A DNA stretch of 6,829 nt, taken from NCBI GenBank assembly GCA_947454745.1, contig CANGMV010000058.1, forward strand, positions 1-6,829. The letters run 5' to 3'. How positions within the stretch are numbered: position 1 is the stretch's first letter; the number at the start of each line of letters is the position of its first letter. This stretch comes from Bacteroidota bacterium (GTDB lineage Bacteria; Bacteroidota; Bacteroidia; Chitinophagales; Chitinophagaceae). The notes beneath the pieces were generated by a model. It ran no database searches. It saw nothing but the letters and a program-made list of their open reading frames with translations, and was not told where the DNA came from. Shown here one piece after another: positions 5,956 through 6,829 of this stretch. The position numbers were made by a program, and so were the translations under genes.

Positions 5956-6829
5956 TAATGGACGTGTAAACATTTTTATATTCTTGTACCACCGACTCCC
6001 AACTATGATCAATTTGCATGCAATGTTGAATCATTTTTTGCATTTGTTTTTTATCTTGATACACTGCGATTGCACGTTCTATCGAATACACGATATCTGC
6101 TTCGGTTGCATGTAAAAAACGAATCCCAAATCCATCTGGCTCGCCCATGTCCACCACTGTATCATGCAGGCCACCAGTATCTCTTACCATCGGGATAGTG
6201 CCGTATCGCAATGAATACATTTGATTTAAACCACAGGGTTCTACTCTGCTTGGCATGAGTAAAAAATCGGCTGCTGCATAAGCTTCATGCCCGGTTTTTT
6301 CATCATACCCAATGTAAGTATTATACTCGCCTGGATACAATTTTACCAAAAAGTTTAATGCAGATTCTACCGAAGTATCACCCGCACCTATCATTAAAAA
6401 ATTAGCCCCGCAATTTGTTTTATCTAATGCATGCTGAATGGCGCCTGGCAAAACATCCGCAGCTTTTTCTCCAACCAATCTTCCAATAAAAACAATTAAA
6501 GGCTTATTGATATTTAAATTGTAGCGTGCACAAATCGCAGCTTTGTTTTTTTGCTTCCCGGAAATTACATCTTTAATTGAATAATGATAAGGCACCATTG
6601 GGTCCGTTGCAGGATCCCACAACTCATTGTCAATGCCATTTAATATACCTATACATTTTCCTTGCTCATATTCAAACAAGGGCTCTAAACCATTGGAATG
6701 AACTTTTAATTCATGCATATAAGTCGGGCTCACGGTAGTTACTTTGTCTACACATTTAACTGCAGTGGCTAAGGGATTAATGGCACCATTCCATTCCAAC
6801 AAACCACGCTTCCACAAATCCCATCTTGG
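5951..6829 (-). CDS. glgA: Glycogen synthase GlgA, ADP-glucose dependent (N-terminus beyond window edge)
   Basis: Transfers glucose from ADP-glucose to the non-reducing end of a growing alpha-1,4 glucan in the cytoplasm (GT5, retaining, GT-B fold). The frame is open to the right edge: 292 residues begin PRWDLWKRGLLEWNG and end YTSII. A TTG codon at 6817 could be mistaken for a start but lies inside the protein. Visible elements in order are the domain-linking VTTVSPTYMHEL; the C-terminal GT1-type domain with FIGRLVGEKAAD, carrying the Arg and Lys expected to hold the ADP-glucose phosphates; YPGEYNTYIGYDE; AADFLLMPSRVEPCGLNQMY, whose EPCGL glutamate (codon 6239-6241) heads the E-X7-E region; and RYGTIPMVRDTGGLHDTVVD. 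The N-terminal domain with the KxGGL motif is outside the window. Known GlgA proteins are usually about 470-490 residues, so roughly 180-200 are missing. It precedes glgC by 30 bp on the same strand, the classic glycogen-synthesis pairing. Confidence 0.95.
   Translation of the reverse strand, partial: PRWDLWKRGLLEWNGAINPLATAVKCVDKVTTVSPTYMHELKVHSNGLEPLFEYEQGKCIGILNGIDNELWDPATDPMVPYHYSIKDVISGKQKNKAAICARYNLNINKPLIVFIGRLVGEKAADVLPGAIQHALDKTNCGANFLMIGAGDTSVESALNFLVKLYPGEYNTYIGYDEKTGHEAYAAADFLLMPSRVEPCGLNQMYSLRYGTIPMVRDTGGLHDTVVDMGEPDGFGIRFLHATEADIVYSIERAIAVYQDKKQMQKMIQHCMQIDHSWESVVQEYKNVYTSII

Noticed and set aside
5951..6817. Complete short GlgA starting at a TTG codon at 6817
   Set aside because: The frame stays open to the window edge with GlgA-like residues upstream (PRWDL), and the GT5 N-terminal domain would be missing. 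It is a gene cut by the window, not a short protein.
1..6829. Frameshifts, mobile elements, CRISPR arrays, tRNA or rRNA genes, or an undescribed system
   Set aside because: All five frames are intact with conserved motifs. No terminal inverted repeats, regularly spaced repeats, transposase motifs or structured RNA genes were seen, and every gene belongs to a known carbohydrate-metabolism family.

Overview
The window looks like a piece of a Bacteroidota chromosome. This is inferred from AT-rich DNA, start codons without clear Shine-Dalgarno sequences, a secreted SusA/cyclomaltodextrinase-like GH13 enzyme, and a plant/cyanobacterial-like GlgC. A Chitinophagaceae-type organism is plausible, but the genus cannot be fixed from this sequence.

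All five genes lie on the minus strand, so transcription runs from the high to the low coordinate. In that order they are: the 3' part of glgA (glycogen synthase, cut by the right edge), a 30-bp gap, complete glgC (ADP-glucose pyrophosphorylase), a 56-bp gap, a complete 12-TM MFS sugar transporter of the SLC45/GPH sucrose-maltose type, a 4-bp gap, a complete secreted GH13 alpha-glucan hydrolase, a 2-bp gap, and the 5' two-thirds of glgB (branching enzyme, cut by the left edge). About 98% of the window is coding and no stretch over 300 bp lacks a gene. The only notable non-coding sequence is the 56-bp gap before the transporter. It holds a perfect 15-bp 7-1-7 palindrome and a small GC hairpin followed by a T-rich run, which could mark an internal control point.

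Together the genes link two halves of alpha-glucan metabolism. GlgC makes ADP-glucose, GlgA polymerises it and GlgB branches the product, giving cytoplasmic glycogen. The exported GH13 enzyme would cut maltodextrins or cyclodextrins in the periplasm, and the transporter would bring the resulting small sugars into the cell. A reasonable reading is an operon for capturing and storing glucan carbon. Every gene falls in a known family and every catalytic residue checked is intact. I see no mobile element, CRISPR array, RNA gene or clearly new system. The points of interest are the gene combination, the tight spacing, the putative operator and the GlgC regulatory-site residues.
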